A stretch of DNA of 64,000 bases, from NCBI GenBank assembly GCA_934090685.1, contig CAKOJN010000002.1, positions 1 through 64,000 on the forward strand, written 5' to 3'. Position numbers and translations under genes: made by a program. Position 1 is the first letter of the stretch. Every line of letters begins with the position of its first letter. This DNA comes from an uncultured Bacilli bacterium (GTDB lineage: Bacteria; Bacillota_I; Bacilli_A; RF39; UBA660). Below the pieces are notes generated by a model. It worked only from the letters and a program-made list of their open reading frames with translations, had not been told where the DNA came from and made no database searches. Of this stretch, positions 24,162 through 33,512 are shown piece after piece.

Positions 24162-27100
24162 ATGAAAAAAAATTATATTATAGATGGTAATGAAGCTTGT
24201 GCGATGGGTTCTTATTTGTTTAGTGAGGTTTGTGGTATTTATCCAATAACACCTGCTAGTCCTATGGCAAGTTTAACTGATAAATGGAGCAGTACCGGTA
24301 AAAAGAATTTATTTGATGATACTGTTAAAGTAATAGAAATGCAAAGTGAAGCAGGAGCTATTGCAGTTACCCATGGTGCTTTACAAGCAGGAAGTCTTGC
24401 GACAACATTTACTGCATCTCAGGGACTTCTTTTGATGATACCATCAATGTATAAAATCGCAGGTGAAATGCTTCCATGTGTTATTCATGTAGCGGCAAGA
24501 AGTTTAGCGACACATGCTCTTTCAATATTTGGTGATCATCAAGATATATATGCTACTAGACAAACTGGATTTTGTATGCTTTCATCATCTTCAGTTGAAG
24601 ATGCATATTATATGTCAATAATAAGTCATTTATCTGCGATTGATGGATCTTTACCTTTTTTACATTTCTTTGATGGATTTAGAACAAGTCATGAACTTAA
24701 CAAAGTTTCACTTGTAAATGAAGGAGAAATTAGAAATTTAATTGATTACAACAAAGTTTATGAATTTAAAAATAGAGCATTAAACTTAGGAAAAGAAATT
24801 ACTCGTGGTACTTCACAAACAGGTGATGTTTATTTTCAAAATACAGAAGTTAGAAATACTTATTATGATAAGATGCCTTCTATAGTTTTAAAAAATATGG
24901 AAAAAATTAATAAAATAGCTGGAACAAACTATAAGCCGTTTAATTATTATGGTCATAAATATGCTACTAAAGTTATAATTGCGATGGGTAGTGTATGTGA
25001 TACAATAAGAAGTGTTGTTGATGAACTAAATAATAGAGGCGATAAAGTTGGTATGGTAGAAGTTCATTTATATAGACCATTTTCTAAAGAATATTTATTA
25101 AAAGAATTACCTGCATCAACAGAGGTAATCGCAGTACTCGACAGAACTAAAGAACCTGGTAGTGTTAAAGAACCATTATGTTTAGATGTAATTGAAGCTG
25201 TTAAAACAAGAAACATTAGAGTATATGGTGGTAGATATGGACTATCTTCTAAAGATGTTCCACTAAAGGATATAAATGCAGTTTTTGAAAATCTTTCATT
25301 AAATGAACCAAAAGATAATTTTACAATTGGTATTAATGATGATGTTACTCATTTAAGTTTAGAACCAGTAGATATTGAAATTAAAAAAGATTATAAAGAA
25401 ATTAAAGTATATGGTTTTGGATCAGATGGTATGGTTGGTGCTTCTAAAAACTTTATGAAAGTTTTAGGACAAAGAGACAATACTTATGTTCAGGGATATT
25501 TTGAATATGATTCTAAGAAAAGTGGAGGAGTAACAATATCTCATTTAAGAGTTGGTCCATCTAAAATAAAAGCACCATATTTCTTAACAAATCCTGATTT
25601 TGTTGTTGTATCTAAAGATATATATTTAAATAGATACTATTGCTTAAAAGATATTAAAAAAGATGGAATATTATTAATATCAAGTGATAAAAATGATAAA
25701 GAACTAAATGAGTTAATAAATAATGATAATAAAAAAGAAATATTAAATAAAAATATTAAGGTTTATATTGCTAATCTAGATGAACTTAATGATAAGTATT
25801 CATTAAGAGGTAAAATAAATAATATTATGTGTTCTTATATGATTAAAATCGCTGGATATACAAGTGGTGAATTAAATGACTTTAAAAAGTTAGTTGAAAA
25901 GACTTATCTTTCTAAAGGAAATAAAATAGTTCAAAATAATATAGATGCGATTAATGAAGCAAATAGTTATTTAGAAGAAATTGATAATAAAATATTTACA
26001 ATTACAGATGATAAAAATAATAGTAAAAATATAACTGATGAAATGTTAAAATTAAGAGGTAATATGCTTTCAGTATCAGATTTTGAAAAATATAAAGATG
26101 GTACTTTTGAAGGTGGAACTGCTTCTAGTGATAAGAGAAAAATATCACAATTTGTACCAAAATGGTGTAAAGATAATTGTATAGAGTGTAATCAATGTGC
26201 ATTTGTATGTCCTCATGCATGTATAAGACCATTCTCACTTACAGATAATGAATTAATAGAGTCACATATAGATAAAGTTGAAACAATAGAAAGTCTTGGC
26301 GAAAAGGGTAAAAACTTTTATATAGGGATATCTGAGTCTAACTGTACAGGTTGTGGACTTTGTATGCAAGTATGTCCTGGTAAACACGAAGAAAAAGCAT
26401 TAGAAGAAGGAAAATATAGTGAAAGAAAAGATAAAATAGCAGATTATTTATTTGAAAATCATGATAATATTACTCCATTTAATAAATACACTGTTAAAGG
26501 ACTAGGATTTCAAAAACCATACTTTGAATTTTCTGGTGCATGCGCAGGATGTGGTGAGGCAGGATACATTAAAATATTAACTATGCTTTATGGAAAAAAT
26601 ATGGTTATAGCTAACGCTACTGGATGTTCATCTATTTATGGTGCATCTTTACCATTAACTCCATATAAAATACCATGGATGAATTCATTATTTGAAGATA
26701 ATGCTGAATTTGGATTTGGAATATATAATTCATATAAGACTACAAGACAAAGAATTAAAAAAATAATGTATGAAACAAGAGATGTGGTAGATCCTGAAGT
26801 AAAAGCAACATTTAAAGAATGGATAGATAATATGGATGATGATGATTTAACTTTAGCAATTAAAGATAAATTATCAAACTCTGATATTCCAAATGAATTA
26901 AGAGAATTATTAGATTATATTCCAAGTAGATCAGTATGGATTCTAGGTGGAGATGGTTGGGCATATGATATCGGATATGGAGGACTTGATCATGTACTTC
27001 ATAGTAATGAAAATATCAATATAATGGTTCTTGATACAGAAGTGTATTCAAATACAGGTGGTCAAAAATCAAAATCAACTAGAATTGGTTCAGTCGCAGA

Positions 27101-27563
27101 ATTCTCAGCTAGTGGAAAACATGAAAATAAAAAAGACCTATTCAAAATAGCTATGTCTATACCAAATGTATATGTAGCAAGTATTTCTATGGGAGCAAAT
27201 CCAATGCAAGCAATTAAGGCAATTAAAGAGGCTAAAGAGCATGATGGACCATCATTAATCATTGCATACAGTACATGTATAGAGCAGGGAATATATGGGG
27301 GACTTACTAATTCGCTTGATGAACAAAAATTGCTTGTTGATATAGGTTATAATCTACTTATGAGATATGATCCTACAGAAGATAAACTAACAGTTGATTC
27401 AAAAGAACCTGATTTTACTAATTATGATGCAGTGTTCAGAAAAGAATTAAGATATAAAAATTTAGAAGTTAAAAACGAAAATGAATATGAAAGACTATAT
27501 GAAGAAAATATGAATACTTCTAAATCAAGATATAATTACTTTAAAGATTTAGAAAATAAATAG
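24162..27563 (+). CDS. nifJ: Pyruvate:ferredoxin (flavodoxin) oxidoreductase
   Basis: This is a 1133-residue single-chain pyruvate:ferredoxin oxidoreductase (PFOR/NifJ), which turns pyruvate and CoA into acetyl-CoA, CO2 and reduced ferredoxin or flavodoxin under anaerobic conditions. Domain order is normal: pyrimidine-binding domain at the N-terminus (YPITPASPMASLTD and EMQSEAGAI), domain II, the gamma-like domain near 420-600, two [4Fe-4S] motifs near residues 675-745 (CIECNQCAFVCPHAC and CTGCGLCMQVCPGK), then the TPP domain with CAGCGEAGY, GGDGWAYDIGYGG and DTEVYSNTGGQ. It is slightly shorter than the usual 1170-1200 residues but appears complete. GGTGAT lies before the ATG. It marks a fermentative anaerobe. 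A [4Fe-4S] ferredoxin that could accept its electrons is encoded at 56183-56389. Confidence 0.95.
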   Translation: MKKNYIIDGNEACAMGSYLFSEVCGIYPITPASPMASLTDKWSSTGKKNLFDDTVKVIEMQSEAGAIAVTHGALQAGSLATTFTASQGLLLMIPSMYKIAGEMLPCVIHVAARSLATHALSIFGDHQDIYATRQTGFCMLSSSSVEDAYYMSIISHLSAIDGSLPFLHFFDGFRTSHELNKVSLVNEGEIRNLIDYNKVYEFKNRALNLGKEITRGTSQTGDVYFQNTEVRNTYYDKMPSIVLKNMEKINKIAGTNYKPFNYYGHKYATKVIIAMGSVCDTIRSVVDELNNRGDKVGMVEVHLYRPFSKEYLLKELPASTEVIAVLDRTKEPGSVKEPLCLDVIEAVKTRNIRVYGGRYGLSSKDVPLKDINAVFENLSLNEPKDNFTIGINDDVTHLSLEPVDIEIKKDYKEIKVYGFGSDGMVGASKNFMKVLGQRDNTYVQGYFEYDSKKSGGVTISHLRVGPSKIKAPYFLTNPDFVVVSKDIYLNRYYCLKDIKKDGILLISSDKNDKELNELINNDNKKEILNKNIKVYIANLDELNDKYSLRGKINNIMCSYMIKIAGYTSGELNDFKKLVEKTYLSKGNKIVQNNIDAINEANSYLEEIDNKIFTITDDKNNSKNITDEMLKLRGNMLSVSDFEKYKDGTFEGGTASSDKRKISQFVPKWCKDNCIECNQCAFVCPHACIRPFSLTDNELIESHIDKVETIESLGEKGKNFYIGISESNCTGCGLCMQVCPGKHEEKALEEGKYSERKDKIADYLFENHDNITPFNKYTVKGLGFQKPYFEFSGACAGCGEAGYIKILTMLYGKNMVIANATGCSSIYGASLPLTPYKIPWMNSLFEDNAEFGFGIYNSYKTTRQRIKKIMYETRDVVDPEVKATFKEWIDNMDDDDLTLAIKDKLSNSDIPNELRELLDYIPSRSVWILGGDGWAYDIGYGGLDHVLHSNENINIMVLDTEVYSNTGGQKSKSTRIGSVAEFSASGKHENKKDLFKIAMSIPNVYVASISMGANPMQAIKAIKEAKEHDGPSLIIAYSTCIEQGIYGGLTNSLDEQKLLVDIGYNLLMRYDPTEDKLTVDSKEPDFTNYDAVFRKELRYKNLEVKNENEYERLYEENMNTSKSRYNYFKDLENK

Positions 27564-27587
27564 TTTACATTTTTTAAGTAAAATAAA

Positions 27588-27616
27588 TTGAATAATTTTA
27601 ATAAAAATATTATACT
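27588..27616 (+). promoter_or_regulatory. Sigma-70 type promoter
   Basis: TTGAAT, a 17-bp spacer and TATACT lie upstream of the gene at 27638. Confidence 0.65.
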
Positions 27617-27637
27617 AATAGTGTAATGGAGGAAAGT

Positions 27638-28117
27638 ATGAAAGAAATAATTGATTTGCTTAAAACATATAATGTAGAGGAATTATGCTCATTATATAAA
27701 TTAAAAAAATTTCAAGCAAGTGTATTATGTGATGAATATAATAGATTAACAAAGGATGAAGAAAAAGCTATGTCAATGGAAGTTACTTCAACTAATCAGT
27801 CAGCATTAATGGCAGAAATAGTTACTAATATATCAACTGGAGTTTATTTAGAACCAGAAGTAATAAATCAAATGGCAAGAAAATATGTTGCTAGAAAAAT
27901 AGAAAAGTCTGATGATAGAATCTCATTCATGCTTGAAGATTGTGGTATGAGTGAAGAACAAGTAGAAGATTTTTTAGAAAAATATAATGAAGTATGTAAA
28001 AATAAAAATGAACTTACTATGGCAGCTAATTTTGATAAAGAAAGTAAAGCAAATGAATTATTAGATGAACTTGTTTCTATATACAGTTCTAATGAAGAAA
28101 AAAGCGTAACTATCTAA
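27638..28117 (+). CDS. Hypothetical helical protein
   Basis: This 159-residue protein is acidic and almost all helical by eye (KEIIDLLKTYNVEELCSLYK; SALMAEIVTNISTGVYLEPE; DRISFMLEDCGMSEEQVEDF). There is no signal peptide or membrane segment. I do not recognise a family. The start is ATG 27638: the earlier ATG at 27626 overlaps the GGAGG site (27628-27632) that serves 27638. It has its own promoter and terminator, so it is a single-gene unit after the PFOR gene. No function is proposed. Confidence 0.6.
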   Translation: MKEIIDLLKTYNVEELCSLYKLKKFQASVLCDEYNRLTKDEEKAMSMEVTSTNQSALMAEIVTNISTGVYLEPEVINQMARKYVARKIEKSDDRISFMLEDCGMSEEQVEDFLEKYNEVCKNKNELTMAANFDKESKANELLDELVSIYSSNEEKSVTI

Positions 28118-28147
28118 AAAAACTAGAGTTAATCTCTAGTTTTAAAA
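28117..28147 (+). terminator. Terminator after the 27638 gene
   Basis: AAAACTAGAG-TTAAT-CTCTAGTTTT is a perfect 10-bp stem. The T-run is short. Confidence 0.6.
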
Positions 28148-28150
28148 TGC

Positions 28151-28253
28151 ATAAAAATAGGACTGTCCCCCCTGGAAACAGTCCGGAAAAAAGAATAAAA
28201 AGGGGTTGGCTAGTGTGATACTAGCACCAATTCGCCTAATAGTGAATTGGTAA
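28151..28253 (-). ncRNA. Candidate small structured RNA with own promoter and terminator
   Basis: The intergenic space holds a full minus-strand transcription unit of about 100 nt. A consensus promoter lies at 28260-28288. The RNA would then fold into CCAATTC/GAATTGG with a 10-base loop, GCTAGT/ACTAGC with a 5-base loop, a single-stranded AACCCCTTTTT segment, and a 7-bp terminator hairpin GGACTGT/ACAGTCC followed by TATTTTTAT. The terminator loop contains GGGGGG, which can pair with the CCCC segment to make a pseudoknot. On the + strand the last hairpin has no T-run, which supports the minus orientation. No open frame longer than a few codons is present. I do not recognise the RNA family. Confidence 0.6.
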
Positions 28254-28259
28254 GTCTAT

Positions 28260-28288
28260 ATACTAAAGTAAAAGTGGTGTTTTGTCAA
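28260..28288 (-). promoter_or_regulatory. Consensus promoter of the candidate small RNA
   Basis: On the minus strand TTGACA (28283-28288), a 17-bp spacer and TAGTAT (28260-28265). Predicted start is near 28253. Confidence 0.7.
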
Positions 28289-28367
28289 GTTTATTTTATA
28301 AAAAAAATATTTTTTTTAATATTTCTAATATCTATGTTATAATCAATGTATAATAGTGGGAGATAAT

Positions 28368-29711
28368 ATGGAATCAATGTATTATAAAATACAAAATCCT
28401 TTAGAAGATCCAAATATAATGATGAAAGTATTTGAATCATATTCAAAGTCTACAGATGGTAGAAGTTTTTATGATGAACTTTTAAATATAAAACAAAAAA
28501 ATGAAATTTATAAAAAAGATGATTTTGAAAGATTTTTTGTTTACATGTTCTATAGTTGGCGAGATAGATTAATTGATTATAGTATTAGTCGAAATGGTGG
28601 CCCTGGTTTTTCAAGATTGATTTATTATTTAGAACATTGTGGTTATTTACGTACTAAGAGTGAAGTAGATAGTTTTTTAAGAGGAAATAAAGTAGAAAAA
28701 TCTGCAAATCCATATAGGGATGTAGATGTATTTAATCTACACAGTCTTAGATGGGATTCAAAAAGTGAAAATAGAAAATGGTATTCTTGCAATGGTGTTA
28801 GTGCGAATGATGCACTTAATAACATGGAGCATATATTATTTGTAAATGTTAAACGAGATAAAATGTATGAGTTTGCTCAGAAATTTGTAGAAGCATGTGA
28901 TAAAAAAAATACACCATATAATTTTAAATTTATGAATTATGATGAAAGAGATGATTTTTTTCAAATTTTTTCTGATTCAGAACATTTAAATAAATTTATA
29001 AATATCATTCAAAGAATAAGAAATTATAATCCTGATTTATTTGATTTCGAAAAAGAATTACCATTATTAAGTGGTAAAATAGATACATGTATAAGTTATG
29101 GTTCAGTTGAAATTGATGATACTGGATTACCAAATTTAGATTATTTTCAATCAAGAACAAATGTAATCGCAACAGCAATTAATAAAAGTACTGTTGATTA
29201 TATAAAAGAACATAAAAAAAGAAAATTAGATTATCATGGGATGGAGTTACCATTATATGAATTTTTAGCATTAAGAGCAAAAGATAAATATATAAATGCA
29301 TTAACAAAAAAATATATTGAAATTTCCGAAAAAGATGGTGAAAAACAAGCAAAAAAGATTATAGGATATTCATTTGAAGAGATAAAAAGTATTCCTTTTA
29401 GTGCTAATGTGTACACTTTAATGATGAAAAACATGGAAAAAAATTTAACTGCTATAAGAAAATCTAAAGGAGAGTTTAAGAGTCTAGAAATAAATATAAA
29501 TAGTCCTGTGTACTTATGTGATGTATTAAAAGAAATATCTCCATATTTATATCAAATTGATAAAAATTATAGATTAGAATTTAATGGTTTCTTGTACGCA
29601 GAATCATTTAATTCAAAATATGAACCATTTAATTTCGCAGTATCACAAAATTCAAAAGATATTCGTACATTAGTATATACAGATAAAAATGAGAGAGGAA
29701 TATTTAGATAA
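28368..29711 (+). CDS. Hypothetical protein, probably shortened by a frameshift
   Basis: This 447-residue soluble protein does not match a family I can name. It has a helical first third, a mixed region near 150-250 (MEHILFVNVKRDKMYEFAQK) and a helical end. The start is ATG 28368 after GGGAG; a GTG at 28356 is too close to that site. TATAAT at 28338-28343 with TG upstream is the likely -10. Its frame stops at 29711, but another frame starting at ATG 29689 without a ribosome site runs 40 codons further with good coding character (EEYLDKNVIEHLQIMKDSKV). A one-base indel near 29690-29700 would join them into about 485 residues, so the C-terminus may be a recent truncation. Confidence 0.55.
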   Translation: MESMYYKIQNPLEDPNIMMKVFESYSKSTDGRSFYDELLNIKQKNEIYKKDDFERFFVYMFYSWRDRLIDYSISRNGGPGFSRLIYYLEHCGYLRTKSEVDSFLRGNKVEKSANPYRDVDVFNLHSLRWDSKSENRKWYSCNGVSANDALNNMEHILFVNVKRDKMYEFAQKFVEACDKKNTPYNFKFMNYDERDDFFQIFSDSEHLNKFINIIQRIRNYNPDLFDFEKELPLLSGKIDTCISYGSVEIDDTGLPNLDYFQSRTNVIATAINKSTVDYIKEHKKRKLDYHGMELPLYEFLALRAKDKYINALTKKYIEISEKDGEKQAKKIIGYSFEEIKSIPFSANVYTLMMKNMEKNLTAIRKSKGEFKSLEININSPVYLCDVLKEISPYLYQIDKNYRLEFNGFLYAESFNSKYEPFNFAVSQNSKDIRTLVYTDKNERGIFR

Positions 29712-29811
29712 AAATGTGATTGAACATTTACAAATAATGAAAGATAGTAAAGTTAACTTATATGCTATTGATAAAAATATAGAAAATATAAAATGTGTTT
29801 TGAAAAATTAA
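29689..29811 (+). other. Out-of-frame continuation of the 28368 gene
   Basis: Forty codons, starting at ATG 29689 inside the end of the previous gene and ending at TAA 29811. There is no ribosome site. The sequence has ordinary helical composition (YLDKNVIEHLQIMKDSKVNL), so it reads like the lost tail of that gene and not like a separate one. Confidence 0.4.
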
Positions 29812-29879
29812 AATTCGTTTAAAATAAACACAATTATAGTAAATTGCTAAAACAAAATCAAAAATGAAAGGAGCAGATT

Positions 29880-31019
29880 ATGAAGTTAGAAGAATATAAA
29901 GCAGGTGAATACAAGCAAGGAAATGGATATAAAGCTTTTTTGCCAAGCAACATCAATTATAATTGGGGTTGGGATGATACAAAATTAGATGCATTACTTG
30001 CTGAAGCAAATAGACAAATTGGGGAGTTAAATGCATACTCATTATTACTTCCCAATGTTGATTTATATATTAAAATGCATGTAAAAATCGAAGCAAATAA
30101 ATCAAGTAAAATTGAAGGAACTAAGACTAGTATCGAAGAAGATTTATCAGATTTACAAGATATAAATCCCGAAAAAAGAGATGACTGGGAAGAAGTTCAA
30201 AATTATGTTAAAGCAACTAATTATGGAATTGATAGAATTAATAATAATTTTCCAGTATGTAATAGATTAATTAGAAACATACATAGAATACTATTAAATG
30301 GTGTTAGGGGAGAAAAAAAGACACCTGGAGAATTTAGAATATCACAAAACTGGATCGGAGGAACAATGCCATCAAATGCAGTGTATGTTCCGCCACTAGT
30401 GGAAGATCTTGCTGATTGCTTAAAAGATTTAGAATTGTTTATAAATAATGAGGAAATTGATACACCGGATTTAATTAAGATTGCAATGATTCATTATCAA
30501 TTTGAATCAATACATCCATTTTTGGACGGCAATGGAAGGATTGGCAGATTGTTAATTCCTTTATATTTACAAAGTAAAAAATATTTAGATAATCCATGTT
30601 TATATATATCATTCTTTTTTGAAAAAAATAGAGATTTATACTATCAAAAATTAAATGATGCTAGAGTTAAAAATGATATTATCGGATGGATAAAGTTCTT
30701 TTTAGAGGGAATAATAGAAACAGCAAAAATTGCAAAAGAAAAATTTAAAAAAGTTGTTAAACTTACTAAGAAAGTAGATATGCAAATAACAGATTTAAAA
30801 GTTAAATACGATAATGCAAAAAAAATTATTGATTATTTTTACGATGAACCATATTCAACAAGAAAAAAGATATCTGAAGCACTAAAAATGCCTGAATCTA
30901 CTGTTAATGGTGTTATAAATGAATTGAAATCTGCTAATATAATACAAGAAACAACCGGTTATAGTAGAAATCAAATATTTGTATTTTTTGAATATGTAGA
31001 TATATTTTTATCAGAATAA
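29880..31019 (+). CDS. Fic family protein, intact, self-inhibited type
   Basis: This is a 379-residue Fic-domain protein. Fic enzymes usually transfer AMP from ATP to a target protein. It has the common N-terminal Fic_N region (residues about 35-110) with the inhibitory helix motif SSKIEGT near residue 75, matching (S/T)xxxE(G/N), whose Glu blocks ATP until released (class II). The active site HPFLDGNGRIGR near residue 218 is complete. Residues about 310-379 form a winged helix-turn-helix (ISEALKMPESTVNGVINELK), as in many free-living Fic regulators, so it may bind DNA and control itself. AAAGGAG precedes the ATG. No partner toxin or antitoxin gene is adjacent. It differs from the decayed Fic gene at 274-857 in type and motif. 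Confidence 0.88.
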   Translation: MKLEEYKAGEYKQGNGYKAFLPSNINYNWGWDDTKLDALLAEANRQIGELNAYSLLLPNVDLYIKMHVKIEANKSSKIEGTKTSIEEDLSDLQDINPEKRDDWEEVQNYVKATNYGIDRINNNFPVCNRLIRNIHRILLNGVRGEKKTPGEFRISQNWIGGTMPSNAVYVPPLVEDLADCLKDLELFINNEEIDTPDLIKIAMIHYQFESIHPFLDGNGRIGRLLIPLYLQSKKYLDNPCLYISFFFEKNRDLYYQKLNDARVKNDIIGWIKFFLEGIIETAKIAKEKFKKVVKLTKKVDMQITDLKVKYDNAKKIIDYFYDEPYSTRKKISEALKMPESTVNGVINELKSANIIQETTGYSRNQIFVFFEYVDIFLSE

Positions 31020-31020
31020 T

Positions 31021-31172
31021 CTATAAAACGAAAAATCGCAAAAAATTGTTCTATAAAAAAACATAAAACGAAAAATCGCAAAAAATCGTTCTATAAAAAA
31101 ATATAAAACGAAAAATTACAAAAAATCGTTCTATAAAAAAATATAAAACGAAAAATTACAAAAAATCGCTCA
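31021..31172 (+). repeat. Four tandem copies of a 40-bp repeat
   Basis: The period is exactly 40 bp, with units beginning at about 31021, 31061, 31101 and 31141. The core is ATAAAACGAAAAAT followed by CGC or TAC, then AAAAAATCGTTCTATA. Each unit contains an inverted pair AACGA...TCGTT. Copies 1-2 share CGC and copies 3-4 share TAC, so the array grew by duplication. The first unit is partial and the last ends in variant sequence. It begins right after the stop codon of the Fic gene. Confidence 0.85.
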
Positions 31173-31180
31173 ATAAAAAT

Positions 31181-31220
31181 TAATGACTAAACTCTAGACG
31201 ATTTAGTCATTTTATTTTTT
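31181..31220 (+). terminator. Terminator after the repeat array
   Basis: AATGACTAAA pairs with TTTAGTCATT around a 10-base loop, followed by TTATTTTTT. Confidence 0.75.
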
Positions 31221-31498
31221 GATAAGCAATGCTTTTAACTATTTTTAATTACAGAGTAATAAATAGTTGAGCAGAAACTTGCGATTAAATTACATATAAT
31301 GCTAATGCTCACGTTGAACTTTTTAGCTAAATCTTAATTATTTATTGATTTTAAAATTATTAATAAGTAGAGTCTTCATCAGCATACAAGATAAAATGAT
31401 TTGTAATATCAAACCTTTTTATAAAAATTCCTTTTTTTCATTTAAAAAATCATAAAAATGTGATATAATATGAAAGAATTTCACTTTGGAGGTGTACT
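31221..31498. other. Non-coding stretch before recG
   Basis: I see no gene here. It is A+T-rich with short, interrupted frames. The right end holds an extended -10 box, TGATATAAT (31457-31468 region), and a GGAGGTG ribosome site for recG. Confidence 0.5.
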
Positions 31499-33499
31499 GT
31501 GGAAGAATTATCATCTATTAAAGGACTTGGTCCGAAGACATTAGAAAGTTTAAAAAATATTAATATAAATACTATTGAAGACTTAGTTTCATATTATCCA
31601 TATAGACATGATTTAATAGTTTTAAATGATATTAAAACAGCAGAAGATAAACAAAATGTAATAATAGAATGTATAGTTGACTCAGTACCACTAACAAGAC
31701 GTTTTAGAGCAAATATGACATCTTTAATGTTTAGAGCAATGTCTAATAAAAAAATGATTGCTGTAATGATTTTTAATAGAGCATTTCTAAAAACACAATT
31801 AAAACCAGGAACAACAATAACAGTAATAGGAAAATATGATGCTTTAAAAAACACAGTAATCGCATCAGATATAAAATTTGAAAAAGTTAAAACAGGTTCT
31901 ATAGAAACAGTTTATCATTTAACAAGTGGTTTAACATCTAAAACATTAAAAAAAGCAATAAATGAAGCACTTTTAAAATATGATGATTATGTTGATTATG
32001 TACCTTCATATCTTAATGAAAAATATAAGTTTATTACTAAGAAAGATGCTGTTAATTTAATGCATAATCCTACTTGTCAAGAAGATGTTAAAAAAGCTTT
32101 AATGAAATTAAAATATGAAGAGTTATTTCTATTTATGTTTAAAATTAATTATTTAAAAGAAATTAATAAAATAAGTAAGACAGGATATATTAGAAATATT
32201 GATCCAGAAGATGTTAATGATTTTATAAGAACATTACCATTTGAACTTACAAATGATCAAAATAAAGCAGTAGAAGATATATATAATGATATGACTTCAA
32301 GTAAAAGAATGAATAGAATGTTACAGGGAGATGTTGGTTCTGGTAAAACAATTATATCTATTATAGCTGCATATATAAATCATTTAGCAAAGTATCAAAC
32401 TGCTTTAATGGCACCAACAGAAGTACTAGCATATCAGCATTATGATACAGTTAAAACAATACTTGAATCTACCAATATCAGAGTTGCTTTATTAGTTGGT
32501 AGTATGAAAAAGAAAGAAAAAGATGAGATAGTTGAAAAATTAGAAAAAGGAAAGATTGATTTTATAATTGGAACTCATGCTTTGTTAAGTGAAAATGTTG
32601 TATTTAAAAATCTTGGTCTTGTTATAACAGATGAACAACATAGATTTGGTGTTAATCAAAGAGCTAATTTAAAAAATAAAGGATTGTTACCAGATACTCT
32701 TTATATGTCAGCAACACCAATACCAAGAACATTTGCATTAACTATATATGGTGATATGGATATATCTAATATTAAAACTAAACCTAAAGGTAGAAAAGAA
32801 ATTAAAACTATTATTAAATGTGAAAAAGATTTAGTAAGTGTTTATGAACTTATGAAAGAAGAAATAGATAAGCATCATCAAGTTTATGTAGTTTCTCCAT
32901 TAATAGAAGAAAGTGATGTTATTGATTTAACTACTGTAAATGAAATAAAAAGAAATATTGATTTGTACTTTAAAAAAGAAGTTAAATCTGCTATATTGCA
33001 TGGAAAACTTTCAAAAGCAGATAAAGATAAAATAATGGAAGAATTTAAAAGTGGAGAAATAGATGTCTTAATATCAACTACTGTAATAGAAGTAGGAATT
33101 GATGTTAAGAATGCTACTATGATGGTGATATATGATGCAGAAAGATTTGGTCTTGCAACACTTCATCAATTAAGAGGAAGAGTAGGAAGAAATGAGTTTG
33201 AATCAACTTGTGTTTTAATAGGAGATGAATCTTGTAAGAGATTACAAGTATTATGTGAATCAAATGATGGATTTTATATAACAGAAAAAGATTATGAGAT
33301 GAGAGGTGAAGGTGACTTATTTGGTGTTAAACAAAGTGGTGATATGTCATTTAAAGTTGCTAAACTTCATGAAGATATGAAAATCTTATTACAAGCAAGA
33401 GATGATTCTAAAGAATTTTTATTAGAAAATAAAGATAATGGTTTTGAAAACTATAAAGAATATGCTAAAATAATAAATGAAATGACTAATTTAGATTAA
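31499..33499 (+). CDS. recG: ATP-dependent DNA helicase RecG
   Basis: This 666-residue RecG helicase reverses stalled replication forks and branch-migrates Holliday junctions. The N-terminal wedge/OB region (SIKGLGPKTLESLKN, then PYRHDLIVL) is followed by the superfamily 2 core: motif I GDVGSGKT near 278, motif II DEQHRFG near 377, motif III SATPIPRT near 403, motif V near 520 (STTVIEVGIDV) and motif VI GRVGR near 560. Length is normal for the family. The start codon is GTG 31499 after GGAGGTG. The yebC-type gene starts 13 bp later without a terminator between, so the two form an operon. Confidence 0.95.
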   Translation: MEELSSIKGLGPKTLESLKNININTIEDLVSYYPYRHDLIVLNDIKTAEDKQNVIIECIVDSVPLTRRFRANMTSLMFRAMSNKKMIAVMIFNRAFLKTQLKPGTTITVIGKYDALKNTVIASDIKFEKVKTGSIETVYHLTSGLTSKTLKKAINEALLKYDDYVDYVPSYLNEKYKFITKKDAVNLMHNPTCQEDVKKALMKLKYEELFLFMFKINYLKEINKISKTGYIRNIDPEDVNDFIRTLPFELTNDQNKAVEDIYNDMTSSKRMNRMLQGDVGSGKTIISIIAAYINHLAKYQTALMAPTEVLAYQHYDTVKTILESTNIRVALLVGSMKKKEKDEIVEKLEKGKIDFIIGTHALLSENVVFKNLGLVITDEQHRFGVNQRANLKNKGLLPDTLYMSATPIPRTFALTIYGDMDISNIKTKPKGRKEIKTIIKCEKDLVSVYELMKEEIDKHHQVYVVSPLIEESDVIDLTTVNEIKRNIDLYFKKEVKSAILHGKLSKADKDKIMEEFKSGEIDVLISTTVIEVGIDVKNATMMVIYDAERFGLATLHQLRGRVGRNEFESTCVLIGDESCKRLQVLCESNDGFYITEKDYEMRGEGDLFGVKQSGDMSFKVAKLHEDMKILLQARDDSKEFLLENKDNGFENYKEYAKIINEMTNLD

Positions 33500-33512
33500 G
33501 GAGTGATAAAAA

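Noticed and set aside
28151..28253. Reading the 28151-28253 structures as a + strand riboswitch of the 28368 gene
   Set aside because: No promoter precedes them on the + strand, the gene has its own -10 at 28338-28343, and the hairpin has no T-run in that direction.
31021..31172. CRISPR array
   Set aside because: The units are contiguous 40-bp copies without unique spacers, and no cas gene is nearby.
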